Shown here: in pieces, positions 7,554 to 16,701 of the stretch
How positions within the stretch are numbered: position 1 is the stretch's first letter
Layout of the letters: each line of letters opens with the position of its first letter
Notes under the pieces: generated by a model
What the model saw: only the letters and a program-made list of their open reading frames with translations
The model's database searches: none
Told to the model about the DNA's origin: nothing
Source of the DNA: Phenylobacterium zucineum HLK1
GTDB lineage: Bacteria > Pseudomonadota > Alphaproteobacteria > Caulobacterales > Caulobacteraceae
Direction of reading: 5' to 3'
Assembly (NCBI RefSeq): GCF_000017265.1
Contig: NC_011144.1
Coordinates: 1,342,001 to 1,406,000, forward strand
DNA: 64,000 nucleotides
Position numbers and translations under genes: made by a program

Positions 7554-9323
7554 TCAGGCTACCGCGCGGTCATTGGCGGGCGAGGGGCGGGGCGAGAGCG
7601 CCTGGGCGATGGCTCTTGCGGCGGCCGGGACGGCCACGGGCTTGCGCAGCAGGGCGTCGGCGCCGGCGGCCTGGCAGGCGCGCGCCTCGTCTGGATCGCC
7701 GCCGATCGCCGCGACCACGGGCGTGCGGGCCGCGTCCCCCGCCAGGCTGCGCAGGGCCGCGATGGTCTCGTGGCCGCCCGAGCCGGCGCCGACGACGGCC
7801 AGGTCGAGGTCGCAGACCCGCGCCAGCTCGACGGCGCGGGCGCGGTCCGCCGCCTGGACCACCTGGTGGCCGAGCTGCTCCAGCGTCGCGCGCAGGGTGG
7901 CGCGGCCGAGCGCGTCGTCCTCGACCAGCAGCACGCGCAGCCGGCGCGTCTCGGGCTCGGCGGCCTGCGGAGCGTCCGCTGAGGCGGCGACGTCGGGATC
8001 GTAGGGTAGCTCCAGCGTGAAGCAGCTGCCGACGCCGACCGCGCTCTGCGCGCGGATCTCGCCGCCCATCAGGCGCGCCAGCTGGCAGGCGAGCGGCAGG
8101 CCGAGACCGGCGCCCGGGGCGCCGGCGCTGGTGCGCGCCACGCGCTGGAAAGGCTGCAGGGCGGTGGCGAGCTCCTCGTCGCTCAGGCCGGGCCCGGTGT
8201 CCGCGATCGCCACGGCGATGCGGCGCTCGCCGGCGCGCGACAGCCGGACCTCGACGCGGCCGCGGAGGGTGAATTTCACGGCGTTGGCGATCAGGGCCGA
8301 GAGGGCCTGGCGCGCGCGCAGCGGATCGGCGATCGCGGCGCCGGAATCGCCGGCGAGCTCGGCGTCCACGTGCAGGGCGATCTCCAGGCCCTTCGCCGCC
8401 GCGGCGGCGCGATGCGCCAGGAGGAGGTCGCGGGCGACCGCGACGAGGTCGACGGGGCGGGGCGCCACGTGGATCTCGCCGGCCTCGGCCGTCTCGGCGT
8501 CGACGGTGGTGTCGAGCACGCCCAGGAGGTCGTTCACGGCGTCGAGGGCGGCGGCGACCTGCTGGCGCGAGGGAGCCGCCCGCCCGCCCTGGCCCGCCGC
8601 CGAGGCCAGCAGGTGGGCGACGCCGGTCAGACCGTTGCGGATTTCGTCGGACAGCGTGGAGACGAGGTCCGACTTCGAGCGGGCCAGCCGCCGCGCGGCC
8701 TCGGCCTGTTCGGCGCGTTCGGCGATCAGCTGCTCGCGCTCGCCGGCGAGGGCGAACTGTCCGCGCAGGATCCGGTTCACCAAGAGCGCCAGGGCCAGCG
8801 CCAGGGCGGTGGCGGCCAGGCCCAGCTTGGCCAGCGGCTGGTCGGCGGCGCGGCTGAAGAGGGCGACTAGGGGGCCCGCCACGGCGGCCGGGGCCACGAT
8901 CAGCAGGCTGGGCAGCCAGGGGGCGGCGAAGAAGACGCAGATCAGGGCCGCCCCCAGCGACAGCAGCAACAGGGTCTCGCGCGCCGGGCCCGCGCCGTCG
9001 GCGAACGCCGCGAGCTGGGCGATCGTCGCCGCCCAGAGCAGGCCGCCCAGCACATGCACCCGCCCGCGCGTCTTCAGGTCGCGGGCCGCGGGGGTCTTCA
9101 ACCAGTTAACGATGGCGTAGAAGCCGCCCCAGCCGATGGCGAACAGGGCGAAGCTGGCGCTCATCCAGGCGCCGTTCACCGCATGGCTGCCCGCCCAGAC
9201 GAACACCGGCAGGCTGACCGCGAACGCGGCGAGGGCGTAGGGCAGCAGGGCCGCCTGGGCCTTCAGGGCCTGTTCGTTGACGGTGACGCCGCCGGCGTCT
9301 GCGGGCTGGGAGATGTCGGCCAC
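7554..9323 (-). CDS. Degenerate hybrid histidine kinase/receiver protein, both phospho-acceptor residues absent
   Basis: The protein has 589 residues. The N-terminal 180 contain about six membrane segments. A coiled linker and a dimerisation helix follow, in which the usual SHEIR motif reads SDEIRN, with Asp (about residue 226) in place of the phospho-accepting His. The ATPase domain is well preserved: N box ALIANAVKFT, G1 DTGPGLS, G2 GAGLGLPLA. The C-terminal receiver (from about residue 461) keeps the acidic pair VEDD and the Lys of LLRKPV. However, its phospho-Asp position is Gly (DLAVVGAGSGG, about residue 512) and the conserved Thr is Ile. It may bind ATP and interact with partners without phosphotransfer. 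The GTG start at 9323 has a clear AAGGAGG site. An Hpt protein and two DUF2336 proteins are encoded just beyond. Confidence 0.85.
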   Translation of the reverse strand: MADISQPADAGGVTVNEQALKAQAALLPYALAAFAVSLPVFVWAGSHAVNGAWMSASFALFAIGWGGFYAIVNWLKTPAARDLKTRGRVHVLGGLLWAATIAQLAAFADGAGPARETLLLLSLGAALICVFFAAPWLPSLLIVAPAAVAGPLVALFSRAADQPLAKLGLAATALALALALLVNRILRGQFALAGEREQLIAERAEQAEAARRLARSKSDLVSTLSDEIRNGLTGVAHLLASAAGQGGRAAPSRQQVAAALDAVNDLLGVLDTTVDAETAEAGEIHVAPRPVDLVAVARDLLLAHRAAAAAKGLEIALHVDAELAGDSGAAIADPLRARQALSALIANAVKFTLRGRVEVRLSRAGERRIAVAIADTGPGLSDEELATALQPFQRVARTSAGAPGAGLGLPLACQLARLMGGEIRAQSAVGVGSCFTLELPYDPDVAASADAPQAAEPETRRLRVLLVEDDALGRATLRATLEQLGHQVVQAADRARAVELARVCDLDLAVVGAGSGGHETIAALRSLAGDAARTPVVAAIGGDPDEARACQAAGADALLRKPVAVPAAARAIAQALSPRPSPANDRAVA

Positions 9324-9493
9324 GGCGGGCCTCCTTCGCGAAGCTGGTCCGCGAGGGTAGGGGCCCCGGGTTGGCGGGCGGTTACGCGAGATCCTTAATC
9401 CACAGATTCGGCCGGCAAGGTCTCATTAAGCTTAACCGCCGATAAATCGACTCGTGGGACTCCGGTCCCGCAAGCGGGGGGATCTGGCGCGGC

Positions 9494-10633
9494 ATGGCGA
9501 CGACGCGTTCGGCGTTGACGGAGGGCGATATCCGAACGCTGCTCAAGGGCTCGACGCCCGACGAGCGCGCGGCCGCCGCCCGCAAGCTGTGCGCCGCCAT
9601 CGACCGTGCGCCGCTCTCCGAAGCGGATCGCGACCTCGCCGCCGAGATCCTGCGCGTGATGGCCGCCGACGCCGCCGAGACGGTGCGCCGGGCGCTGGTG
9701 GAGACCCTCAAGGCCTCGCGCGTCGTGCCGCGCGACGTGGCGGTGAAGCTGGCCCGGGACGTCGAGAGCGTCTCGCTGCCGATGCTGGCCTTCTCGCCCG
9801 CGTTCACCGACGAGGACCTGGCCGAGATCGTCCGCCTGGGCGGGCCGGTGCGCCAGCTCGCCATCGCCAAGCGGCCGGTCCTGCCGCGCAGGGTGACGGA
9901 CGCCCTGGCCGAGCACGGATCCGAGCGGGCCGTGTCCGCGGCCTGCGCCAACGACAACGCCGACTTCGCCGAGGCGGCGCTGCAGAAGATCATCGACCGG
10001 TTCGCCGAGTCCGAGCGGGTGCTGACGGCGGTGGCCTACCGCAGCGCGCTGCCGCTCAGCGTCACCGAACGGCTGGTGCGGATGGTGGGCGACCAGCTGC
10101 GCGACCACCTGATGAGCCGCCACGCCGTCTCGCCCGAGGCCGCACTGGAGATCGCCGTCGGCGCGGCCGAGCGGGCGACGATCGACCTCGTGGACCAGGC
10201 CGGCCGCGCGGCCGACATGAAGGCCTTCGTCGCCCACCTGCAGGCCGAGCGGCGGCTCACCGCCTCGCTGCTGCTGCGGGCCCTGGCTCACGGGCACATG
10301 ACGTTCTTCGAGTGGGGCGTGGCCGAGCTGGCCGGCGTGCCGCACCACCGCACATGGCTGATGATCCACGACGCCGGGCCGCTGGGCCTGCGGGCGATCT
10401 ACGAGCGGGCGGGCCTGCCGGCGCGCCTGTTCCCGGCCTTCCGCGCCGCGGTGGACGCCTTCCACGCCATGGAGTTCGACGGCGGCCCGCGCGACCGGGA
10501 ACGGTTCCAGGAGCGGATGCTGCAGCGCTTCCTGACCCAGCCGCAGGCCGCCGCCCGCGAAGACGTGGACTACCTGCTGGAGCGGATGAGCCGCGCCGCC
10601 GGGCAGGTGCGTGACGTGGCGGAAACCGCCTGA
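9494..10633 (+). CDS. DUF2336 domain protein
   Basis: This 379-residue, largely alpha-helical protein consists of HEAT-like repeats (for example RVLTAVAYRSALPLSVTERL and SRHAVSPEAALEIAVGAAERA) and matches the general pattern of DUF2336 proteins common in alphaproteobacteria. No enzymatic motif is visible and there is no signal peptide or membrane segment. Family members tend to lie near signalling genes and have been linked to regulatory pathways. That fits here, with the degenerate hybrid kinase diverging upstream and an Hpt gene downstream, but the biochemical role is not known. A related paralogue is encoded on the opposite strand at 12884-14005. Confidence 0.82.
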   Translation: MATTRSALTEGDIRTLLKGSTPDERAAAARKLCAAIDRAPLSEADRDLAAEILRVMAADAAETVRRALVETLKASRVVPRDVAVKLARDVESVSLPMLAFSPAFTDEDLAEIVRLGGPVRQLAIAKRPVLPRRVTDALAEHGSERAVSAACANDNADFAEAALQKIIDRFAESERVLTAVAYRSALPLSVTERLVRMVGDQLRDHLMSRHAVSPEAALEIAVGAAERATIDLVDQAGRAADMKAFVAHLQAERRLTASLLLRALAHGHMTFFEWGVAELAGVPHHRTWLMIHDAGPLGLRAIYERAGLPARLFPAFRAAVDAFHAMEFDGGPRDRERFQERMLQRFLTQPQAAAREDVDYLLERMSRAAGQVRDVAETA

Positions 10634-10673
10634 GCCGCTTGCCGGGCGCCGCGGCCGGGCCCAAGCTTGGCGC

Positions 10674-11456
10674 ATGAGCCAAGCCGAAACCGCCGCCGAG
10701 ATCCGCCCGGCCGCCACCATCCTCCTGCTGCGCGACGAGCCCTCGTTCGAGGTCCTGATGGTCAAGCGGCACCATCAGATCGACTTCGCCTCGGGCGCCC
10801 TGGTCTTCCCGGGCGGCAAGACCCATGCGGGCGACCACGACCCGGCCTGGGCCGAACACGTGCGGGGCTGGGACGAGATCGAGCCCGAGCAGCGTCCGCT
10901 GCGCATCGCCGCGATCCGCGAGGCGTTCGAGGAGGCGGGCATCCTGGTGGGCGAGCGCCGCGACGGCGCCCCGCTGACCGAGGTCTGCGACCTGGAGGTG
11001 CGCGAGGCGGTGGACGCCGGCCGGCTGCCGTTCCTGGACGTGGTGCGCGACCTCGGGGCGCGGCTGAGCCTCGATGCGCTGACCGTCTTCGCCCGCTGGA
11101 TCACCCCGCCGATCGTGCCGAAGCGGTTCGACACCTGGTTCTACGCGGCGCGGGCGCCCGAGGGCCAGCTCGCCGCCTGCGACGGACGGGAGACGGTGGA
11201 CGCCGAATGGATCCCGCCCGGGGAGGCCCTGCGCCTGGCGCACGTGGGCGAGCGGACGGTGATCTTCCCGACGCGGATGAACCTGCAGCTCCTGGGCGAG
11301 GCGCGCAGCGCGGCCGACGCCGTGGCCAGAGCGGGCGGACGCGAACTCGTCACGGTGCTGCCGCGGGTGGAGAGCCGGCCGGAAGGGCGCGTGCTGGTGC
11401 TGCCGCCGAACGCCGGCTACGGCGAGGTGGCCGAGCCGCTCGAGCGGGTGATGTAG
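10674..11456 (+). CDS. NUDIX hydrolase family protein (NUDT19-like, split Nudix box)
   Basis: The protein has 260 residues from the ATG at 10674. VFPGGKTHAGD (about residues 45-54) and REAFEEAGILVGE (82-94) form a Nudix box whose two halves are separated by an insertion, as in the NUDT7/NUDT19-like CoA/acyl-CoA diphosphatase branch. The REAFEEAG segment keeps the metal-binding glutamates. It should hydrolyse a nucleoside diphosphate linked to another group, with CoA esters a reasonable guess. An upstream in-frame start 63 bp earlier would overlap the DUF2336 gene and adds only an unrelated Arg-rich stretch, so the internal ATG is preferred. Confidence 0.82.
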   Translation: MSQAETAAEIRPAATILLLRDEPSFEVLMVKRHHQIDFASGALVFPGGKTHAGDHDPAWAEHVRGWDEIEPEQRPLRIAAIREAFEEAGILVGERRDGAPLTEVCDLEVREAVDAGRLPFLDVVRDLGARLSLDALTVFARWITPPIVPKRFDTWFYAARAPEGQLAACDGRETVDAEWIPPGEALRLAHVGERTVIFPTRMNLQLLGEARSAADAVARAGGRELVTVLPRVESRPEGRVLVLPPNAGYGEVAEPLERVM

Positions 11457-11463
11457 CCGGAGC

Positions 11464-11949
11464 CTAGGCGCCGAGTTGGGCCACGCGGGACTCCAGCTCC
11501 TTCACCAGGGCCTGGCCCACAGGGTGGTCCTCGCCCTTGATGCCGTCGCGGACGGCGGCCTTGATCGCGTCGATATGGGCGTCGATCAGCGGCATCGGCG
11601 CATCCACGCGCTTGGCCTTGTCGTCGATCAGCCGGCAGAGCAGGCCGGCGATGCGGGTGACCAGCGGGAACCCATAGGTCGCGCCGAGCCCCTTCAGGTC
11701 GTGGGCGCGCAGGTACAGGCGCTCCATGGTGTCGGGATCGACGCCATTGGCCCGGACGTCCTGGCGGGCGGCCTCCAGCTTGCCCACCTCGTCGTTCAGC
11801 CATTGCGAGAAGTTGCCGGACAGGCTCTGCAGCGCGGCCTCGGCCTTGGCGATGGCCGAGGCGTCGATCGCGCCGAGGCGGCCGCCGCCGACCTTCAGGC
11901 GCAGCGCGTTGGACGGCTGGATCAGGTGACCGGACTTCTGATCGCTCAC
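11464..11949 (-). CDS. Hpt (histidine phosphotransfer) domain protein
   Basis: The protein has 161 residues from a GTG at 11949 that has an AGGAG ribosome site (AGGAGAGCCTCCC before the GTG). The core sequence RAHDLKGLGATYGFPLVTRIAGLLCRLID has the H-x-x-K-G pattern of Hpt domains, with the phospho-accepting His in AHDLKG. Hpt proteins relay phosphate between a hybrid kinase receiver and a response regulator. The nearby hybrid kinase lacks both phospho-acceptors, so it is unlikely to be the phosphate donor. The cognate kinase is probably elsewhere. No membrane segment is seen. Confidence 0.82.
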   Translation of the reverse strand: MSDQKSGHLIQPSNALRLKVGGGRLGAIDASAIAKAEAALQSLSGNFSQWLNDEVGKLEAARQDVRANGVDPDTMERLYLRAHDLKGLGATYGFPLVTRIAGLLCRLIDDKAKRVDAPMPLIDAHIDAIKAAVRDGIKGEDHPVGQALVKELESRVAQLGA

Positions 11950-12028
11950 GGGAGGCTCTCCTGGCGGACGCGCCTGCAACCTAAGGGTCAACCCGTTAAT
12001 AACACCTGAGCCGCGGCAGACCGCCTGT

Positions 12029-12811
12029 TCAAACCGAGAACTGCTCGGCGAGGACCCGCTCTTCCAGGCTGCGGCCGGCGTCGAAGAGCATGGTGATGGA
12101 CACGTCCCGATCCTCTCCGACGCGGACCTCGACGACGTGCCGCACCTCGAAATTGTCGGCCACGGCGCTCACGGGGCGCTTGTCGGCCTCAAGAACCTCG
12201 AACGTCACTTCCGCCGTGTGGGCGAGCAGGGCGCCGCGCCAGCGCCGGGGCCGGAAGGCGCTGATCGGCGTCAGCGCCAGGATCTTGGCGTCCAGCGGGA
12301 TGATCGGTCCATGCGCGGAAAGGTTGTAGGCGGTGGAACCCGCGGGCGTGGCCACCAGCACCCCGTCGCACTGCAGCTCGCCCAGCCGCACCTTGCCGTC
12401 CACCGAGATGCGGAGCTTGGCCGTCTGGCGGGTCTGACGCAGCAGCGAGACCTCGTTGAAGGCGAGCGCACGATGGGTCTCGCCGTGGACGTCCACGGCG
12501 GTCATCCGCAGCGGATGGATGACCGCCTGCTCGGCGGCGTTGATCCGCTCGAGCAGGGCGTCCTCGCTGTACTCGTTCATCAGGAAGCCGACCGACCCGC
12601 GGTTCATGCCGTAGATCGGCTTGCCGGACCCCATGTGCCTGTGGACGGTCTCCAGCATGAAGCCGTCGCCCCCGAGGGCGACGATCACCTGGGCCTTCTC
12701 CTCCCCGGCGTCGCCGTAGCGCTGGGCGAGGCGCGCACGGGCCTCCTGGGCTTCCGGGCGGTCGCTGGCGGCGAAGGTCAGGCGCGTGACGAAGGGCTCG
12801 GGCTTGAACAT
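12029..12811 (-). CDS. nadK: NAD kinase
   Basis: This 260-residue protein carries the GGDG motif in [12 protein letters not shown] (about residues 43-53), the NE/D-type region [12 protein letters not shown] and the nucleotide-binding segment [23 protein letters not shown]. Together these are diagnostic of ATP/polyphosphate-dependent NAD kinase, which makes NADP in the cytoplasm. Its length is slightly shorter than the Escherichia coli enzyme but normal for alphaproteobacteria. It lies between the Hpt gene and the second DUF2336 gene, all on the minus strand; spacing of about 70-80 bp on each side leaves co-transcription open. Confidence 0.93.
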   Translation of the reverse strand: MFKPEPFVTRLTFAASDRPEAQEARARLAQRYGDAGEEKAQVIVALGGDGFMLETVHRHMGSGKPIYGMNRGSVGFLMNEYSEDALLERINAAEQAVIHPLRMTAVDVHGETHRALAFNEVSLLRQTRQTAKLRISVDGKVRLGELQCDGVLVATPAGSTAYNLSAHGPIIPLDAKILALTPISAFRPRRWRGALLAHTAEVTFEVLEADKRPVSAVADNFEVRHVVEVRVGEDRDVSITMLFDAGRSLEERVLAEQFSV

Positions 12812-12883
12812 CGGCCGGCAACACGCCGCAACCCGGCGCGTCTGTCCAGAGCCGGTTCGGGGAAAGGCGACGCGCGATCGCGT

Positions 12884-14005
12884 CTAGAGCGACTTGGCCG
12901 CCTGCCGGAACGCGGCGCCGGCCACGCTGGGCGTGACGGGCGCGAACGCGCCGGCCGCGCGGCGGGCGGCCTCCTGCCCGCCGCCGGGGCGGCCCTCGTT
13001 GAGGTCGCGCACGAGCTGCAGGATGGTGGGGAAGACGCTGCGGTCGATGCCGACGGCGGCGCAGGCCAGGCCCAGCAGCTCGGGCCGGTCGGAATCGATC
13101 GCGCGCCGGACGTGGTCGGCGTCGAAGCGGCCCAGCATGGCGAGCGCCGTCGTGAACAGCGTCAGCCGGCCCTCACGCAGGGCACGGACCAGGTAGCCGG
13201 GGCGGAGCTGTCCGGCGGCGTGCAGCTTGTCGATCAGCCGCCGCTCCATCTCCTCGCGCTCGCCGTCGCGGGCCAGCACGACCATGGCCTGCCCGTCGCG
13301 AGGCGTTCCCGCGTGCACCTCGGTGACGGCGGCGGCGATCGCCTTGTCGAGGGCGGGAGCGTCGAGGCGGAAGCGGTCGGTGAGCGACTTGCGCAGGGCC
13401 TGGCCGACCCAGACGTACAGCCGCTCGGCCAGGTCGCTGGTCAGGCGCGGGTGCCGCGAGAGCGGTGTACGCAGCGCCGCGATCTGGCGCGACATCTCGA
13501 CCAGCTCGGCCATGTCCCGCGGCGACAGCTCGGCGGTCTCGTTGCCGGCGAGCGCGGTCAGCACCGCGGGCTCGGCCTGGTGGAGGATGGCCGAGACGAC
13601 GTTCTGCGACAGCTTCGGCCGCCGGGCGATCTCGATCTGATGCTCGATGGTGGCTTCCACGAGGAGGCGGACGAGGTCCACGTCGCGGAGCAGGGGGCTT
13701 TGGGCGATCACCGGCCGGGCGATCTCGATGTCGTCCAGGGCCAGCACGTTGATGAGCGCGGGCGGCGCCCAGTCGGCGCCGGCGAGCTGCTCGGCCAGGC
13801 GCTTGCGGATGTCGCGTTCGGCCTCGACCACCAGGCTCATGAAGATGGAGCTGAGGAGGGCCTGGATCTGCGGGGCCTTCATCGCCTCGCCCGCGTGCGG
13901 CGTGTCGCATAGGTCCGCGATCGCCAGCAGCAGGCGTTCACGGTCCGCGGGCGCGCGGCTCTTGGCGAGATCGAGCAGGCTTTCGCTGCTCACGGCGAGG
14001 CTCAA
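12884..14005 (-). CDS. Second DUF2336 domain protein
   Basis: The protein has 373 residues if translation starts at TTG 14005, which has a GGGGGA ribosome site six bases upstream; a GTG at 13993 is an alternative but lacks such a site. Like the protein at 9494, it is a string of helical repeats (for example RPVIAQSPLLRDVDLVRLLVEA and HPRLTSDLAERLYVWVGQAL) and has the DUF2336 arrangement. Sequence similarity to the first copy is moderate, so the pair are diverged paralogues rather than a recent duplication. No catalytic motif is visible. Confidence 0.82.
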   Translation of the reverse strand: MSLAVSSESLLDLAKSRAPADRERLLLAIADLCDTPHAGEAMKAPQIQALLSSIFMSLVVEAERDIRKRLAEQLAGADWAPPALINVLALDDIEIARPVIAQSPLLRDVDLVRLLVEATIEHQIEIARRPKLSQNVVSAILHQAEPAVLTALAGNETAELSPRDMAELVEMSRQIAALRTPLSRHPRLTSDLAERLYVWVGQALRKSLTDRFRLDAPALDKAIAAAVTEVHAGTPRDGQAMVVLARDGEREEMERRLIDKLHAAGQLRPGYLVRALREGRLTLFTTALAMLGRFDADHVRRAIDSDRPELLGLACAAVGIDRSVFPTILQLVRDLNEGRPGGGQEAARRAAGAFAPVTPSVAGAAFRQAAKSL

Positions 14006-14125
14006 GCCGGGTCCCCCATTTGCCCAAACCGAACGCGGCTGTAAGCCATCCTGTAGGGCGCGGATGAAAACATGCTTAAGGAGCCTGCCCGCGCGCAGAA
14101 CGGGCTCCGGGAGGACGAAGACCCC

Positions 14126-15622
14126 ATGGCCGCACCGCTGATCCTCGCCCTGGACCAAGGCACGACCAGCACGCGTGCGATCCTGTTCGAAGCGGATGGG
14201 GCGCCCCTGGCCGAGGCCGGGCGGCCGCTGCGGCAGCACTATCCCCGCGACGGCTGGGTCGAGCACGACGCCGAGGAGATCTTCGAGGCCTCGGTGGCCG
14301 TGCTGCGCGAGGCGGTCGAGCGGGCGGGACGCGACCTCGGCGAGGTCCGCGCCATCGGCATCACCAACCAGCGGGAGACGGCGGTCATCTGGGACCGCCG
14401 GACGGGCAAGCCGATCCACCGGGCGATCGTCTGGCAGGACCGCCGCACCGAGCCGCTCTGCCAGTCGCTGCGGGAGGCCGGCCGCGAGCCGCGGGTGACC
14501 GAGGTCACCGGCCTGCTGCTCGACCCCTACTTCTCGGGCACGAAGTTCGCCTGGCTGCTCGACAACGTGGCCGGGGCGCGGAGCGCGGCCGAGGCGGGGC
14601 ATCTGCTCGCCGGCACCATCGACGCCTGGCTGGTCTGGAAGCTGACCGGCGGCAGGCTGCACGCCACCGACGCCACCAACGCCTCGCGCACCCTGCTCTA
14701 CGATATCGGCCGGGGCGAATGGTCGGCCGAGATGGGCGAGATGCTGGGCGTGCCGATCGGCATGATGCCGGACGTCCTCGACTGCAACGGCGACTTCGGC
14801 GAGACCGAGCCGGGGCTGCTGGGCCGCCCGATCCCGATCCGCGGCGTGGCGGGCGACCAGCAGGCGGCGCTGATGGGCCAGGGCTGCATCCATCCCGGGG
14901 AGATGAAGGCCACGTACGGCACCGGCTGCTTCATGCTGGTGAACACCGGCGAGACGCGCGCGCCGTCCCGCTCGCGTCTGCTGACCACCGTGGCGGCCCG
15001 GGTGGACGGACGCACGACCTACGCCCTGGAGGGCGCGATCTTCATCGCCGGCGCGGCGATCCAGTGGCTGGGCGAGGGGCTGGGCGTGCAGGGCGGGCCG
15101 CAGGCCGCGGAGGCGCTGGCGGCCGGCGCGCGGCCGGATCACGGCGTGGTGCTGGTGCCGGCGTTCACGGGCCTGGGCGCGCCCTGGTGGGACGCCGGCG
15201 CCCGCGGGGCGATCTTCGGCCTGACCCGCGACGCCGGCCTCGCCGAGATCGCCCAGGCCGCTTTCGACGCGAGCGCGCTGCAGACCCGGGACCTGATCGA
15301 GGCGATGCGGGCCGACGCGCCGCGCGCCTTCGCCGGCGAGGTCGAGATGCGGATCGACGGGGGCATGTCGAAGAGCGCCTGGTTCAGCCAGCGGCTCGCC
15401 GACCTGACCGGCATCCAGGTCTGCCGCGCCACCTACCAGGAGACTACGGCTCTCGGGGCCGCGCTGTTCGCGGGCGTCGGCGCGGGCGTCTACCGCGACG
15501 TCGCCGAGGCGGCCGCCTCCCGCCCGCGGACCGAAGGCTACCGGCCGCAGCTGGCGGACGAGCCGCGCGAGCTGGCCTACGCCCGCTGGCTGGACGCCGT
15601 CGCGCGGGTGCGCTCGAGCTAG
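14126..15622 (+). CDS. glpK: Glycerol kinase
   Basis: This 498-residue FGGY-family kinase opens with ILALDQGTTSTRAI, followed by GITNQRETAVIWDRRTGKPIHRAIVWQDRRT, the standard GlpK signature with the glycerol-binding Arg-Glu. Later come AGDQQAALMGQGC, KATYGTGCFML and the C-terminal RIDGGMSKSAW and QETTALGAA. It phosphorylates glycerol to sn-glycerol 3-phosphate with ATP. The ATG at 14126 is preceded by GGGAGG; an upstream in-frame ATG at 14072 adds only non-family sequence. No glpF or glpD is adjacent. Its stop codon overlaps that of the convergent selD by 3 bp (CTA/TAG). Confidence 0.95.
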   Translation: MAAPLILALDQGTTSTRAILFEADGAPLAEAGRPLRQHYPRDGWVEHDAEEIFEASVAVLREAVERAGRDLGEVRAIGITNQRETAVIWDRRTGKPIHRAIVWQDRRTEPLCQSLREAGREPRVTEVTGLLLDPYFSGTKFAWLLDNVAGARSAAEAGHLLAGTIDAWLVWKLTGGRLHATDATNASRTLLYDIGRGEWSAEMGEMLGVPIGMMPDVLDCNGDFGETEPGLLGRPIPIRGVAGDQQAALMGQGCIHPGEMKATYGTGCFMLVNTGETRAPSRSRLLTTVAARVDGRTTYALEGAIFIAGAAIQWLGEGLGVQGGPQAAEALAAGARPDHGVVLVPAFTGLGAPWWDAGARGAIFGLTRDAGLAEIAQAAFDASALQTRDLIEAMRADAPRAFAGEVEMRIDGGMSKSAWFSQRLADLTGIQVCRATYQETTALGAALFAGVGAGVYRDVAEAAASRPRTEGYRPQLADEPRELAYARWLDAVARVRSS

Positions 15623-16662
15623 ACGATCCGGACTTCCGGCGGGCCGTCCGCAATCCGGCCGACCACGCGCGCCGAGTCGAAGCCGCGCTCGCGGGCCAGC
15701 GAGAGCACCCGGTCGGCGGCCGCCGGGTCCACGGCGATAAGCAGGCCGCCGCTGGTCTGCGGGTCGGTCAGGAGGTCGCGGCGCCAGTCGGGAAGGCCCG
15801 GCGGCTCGCGGACCGCTTCGCCGTAGCTGGCCCAGTTGCGCCCCGACGCCCCGGTCCGCACGCCCGAAGTCACGAGCGCCTCGACGCCGTCCAGCAGGGC
15901 CGGCGCTCCGGCCTCGATCTCGGCGGAAAGCCCGGCGCCGCGGCACATCTCCAGGGCATGGCCCAGCAGGCCGAAGCCGGTCACATCGGTGACGGCGTGG
16001 ACGCCCGCCACGTCCGGCAGCTCGGCGCCCAGGCTGTTGAGCCGGGTCGTGGAGGCGATCAGGGCCGCATAGCCGGCGGGATCCAGGCGCTCCTGCTTGA
16101 AGGCGGCGCTGAGCACGCCCACGCCCAGGGCCTTGGTCAGGATCAGGACGTCGCCGGCCCGCGCGCCGCGGTTGGTCAGCACCCTGTCGGGGTGGACGAG
16201 CCCCAGCGCCACCAGGCCGTAGATCGGCTCGACGCTGTCGATGGAATGGCCGCCGGCGACCGGCACGCCGGCTTCGGCGCAGACCGAGGCGCCCCCCGCG
16301 AGGATCGCGCCGATCACGTCGGGCTCCAGGCTGGCGATCGGCATGCCGACGATCGCCAGCGCCAGGATCGGCCGCCCGCCCATGGCGTAGACGTCGGACA
16401 GGGCGTTTGTCGCCGCGATCCGTCCGAAGTCGAAGGGATCGTCCACGACGGGCATGAAGAAGTCGGTGGTGGCCACCAGGGCCTGGGTCTCATTCAGGCG
16501 CCAGACGGCGGCGTCGTCCGAGGTCTCGGTTCCCACCATGAGGTCGGGGAAGGCGGCGGCGGCCGGCATCTTCGACATGATCTCGCGCAGGACCGCCGGC
16601 GCCAGCTTGCAGCCGCAGCCGCCGCCGTGGGCGAGGGAGGTGAGACGCACAGGTCCGGACAT
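15619..16662 (-). CDS. selD: Selenide, water dikinase
   Basis: The protein has 347 residues. Near the N-terminus HGGGCGCKL supplies the catalytic Cys (about residue 16) and Lys of the SelD family. The Sec codon found in some members is absent, since this codon is TGC. Downstream, TTDFFMPVVDDPFDFGRIAATNALSDVYAMGG and TDVTGFGLLGH are classic SelD segments. It makes selenophosphate from selenide and ATP. It is divergent to mnmH with only 39 bp between the starts, implying a shared promoter region and use of selenophosphate for tRNA 2-selenouridine. Confidence 0.95.
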   Translation of the reverse strand: MSGPVRLTSLAHGGGCGCKLAPAVLREIMSKMPAAAAFPDLMVGTETSDDAAVWRLNETQALVATTDFFMPVVDDPFDFGRIAATNALSDVYAMGGRPILALAIVGMPIASLEPDVIGAILAGGASVCAEAGVPVAGGHSIDSVEPIYGLVALGLVHPDRVLTNRGARAGDVLILTKALGVGVLSAAFKQERLDPAGYAALIASTTRLNSLGAELPDVAGVHAVTDVTGFGLLGHALEMCRGAGLSAEIEAGAPALLDGVEALVTSGVRTGASGRNWASYGEAVREPPGLPDWRRDLLTDPQTSGGLLIAVDPAAADRVLSLARERGFDSARVVGRIADGPPEVRIV

Positions 16663-16701
16663 GGGCTCTCCGTCGTTCGAGAAGCGCGCTATAGCACCGG
16701 C

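Noticed and set aside
15619..16662. A selenocysteine-containing SelD.
   Set aside because: The catalytic position is encoded by TGC (Cys), not TGA, and no insertion element was seen.
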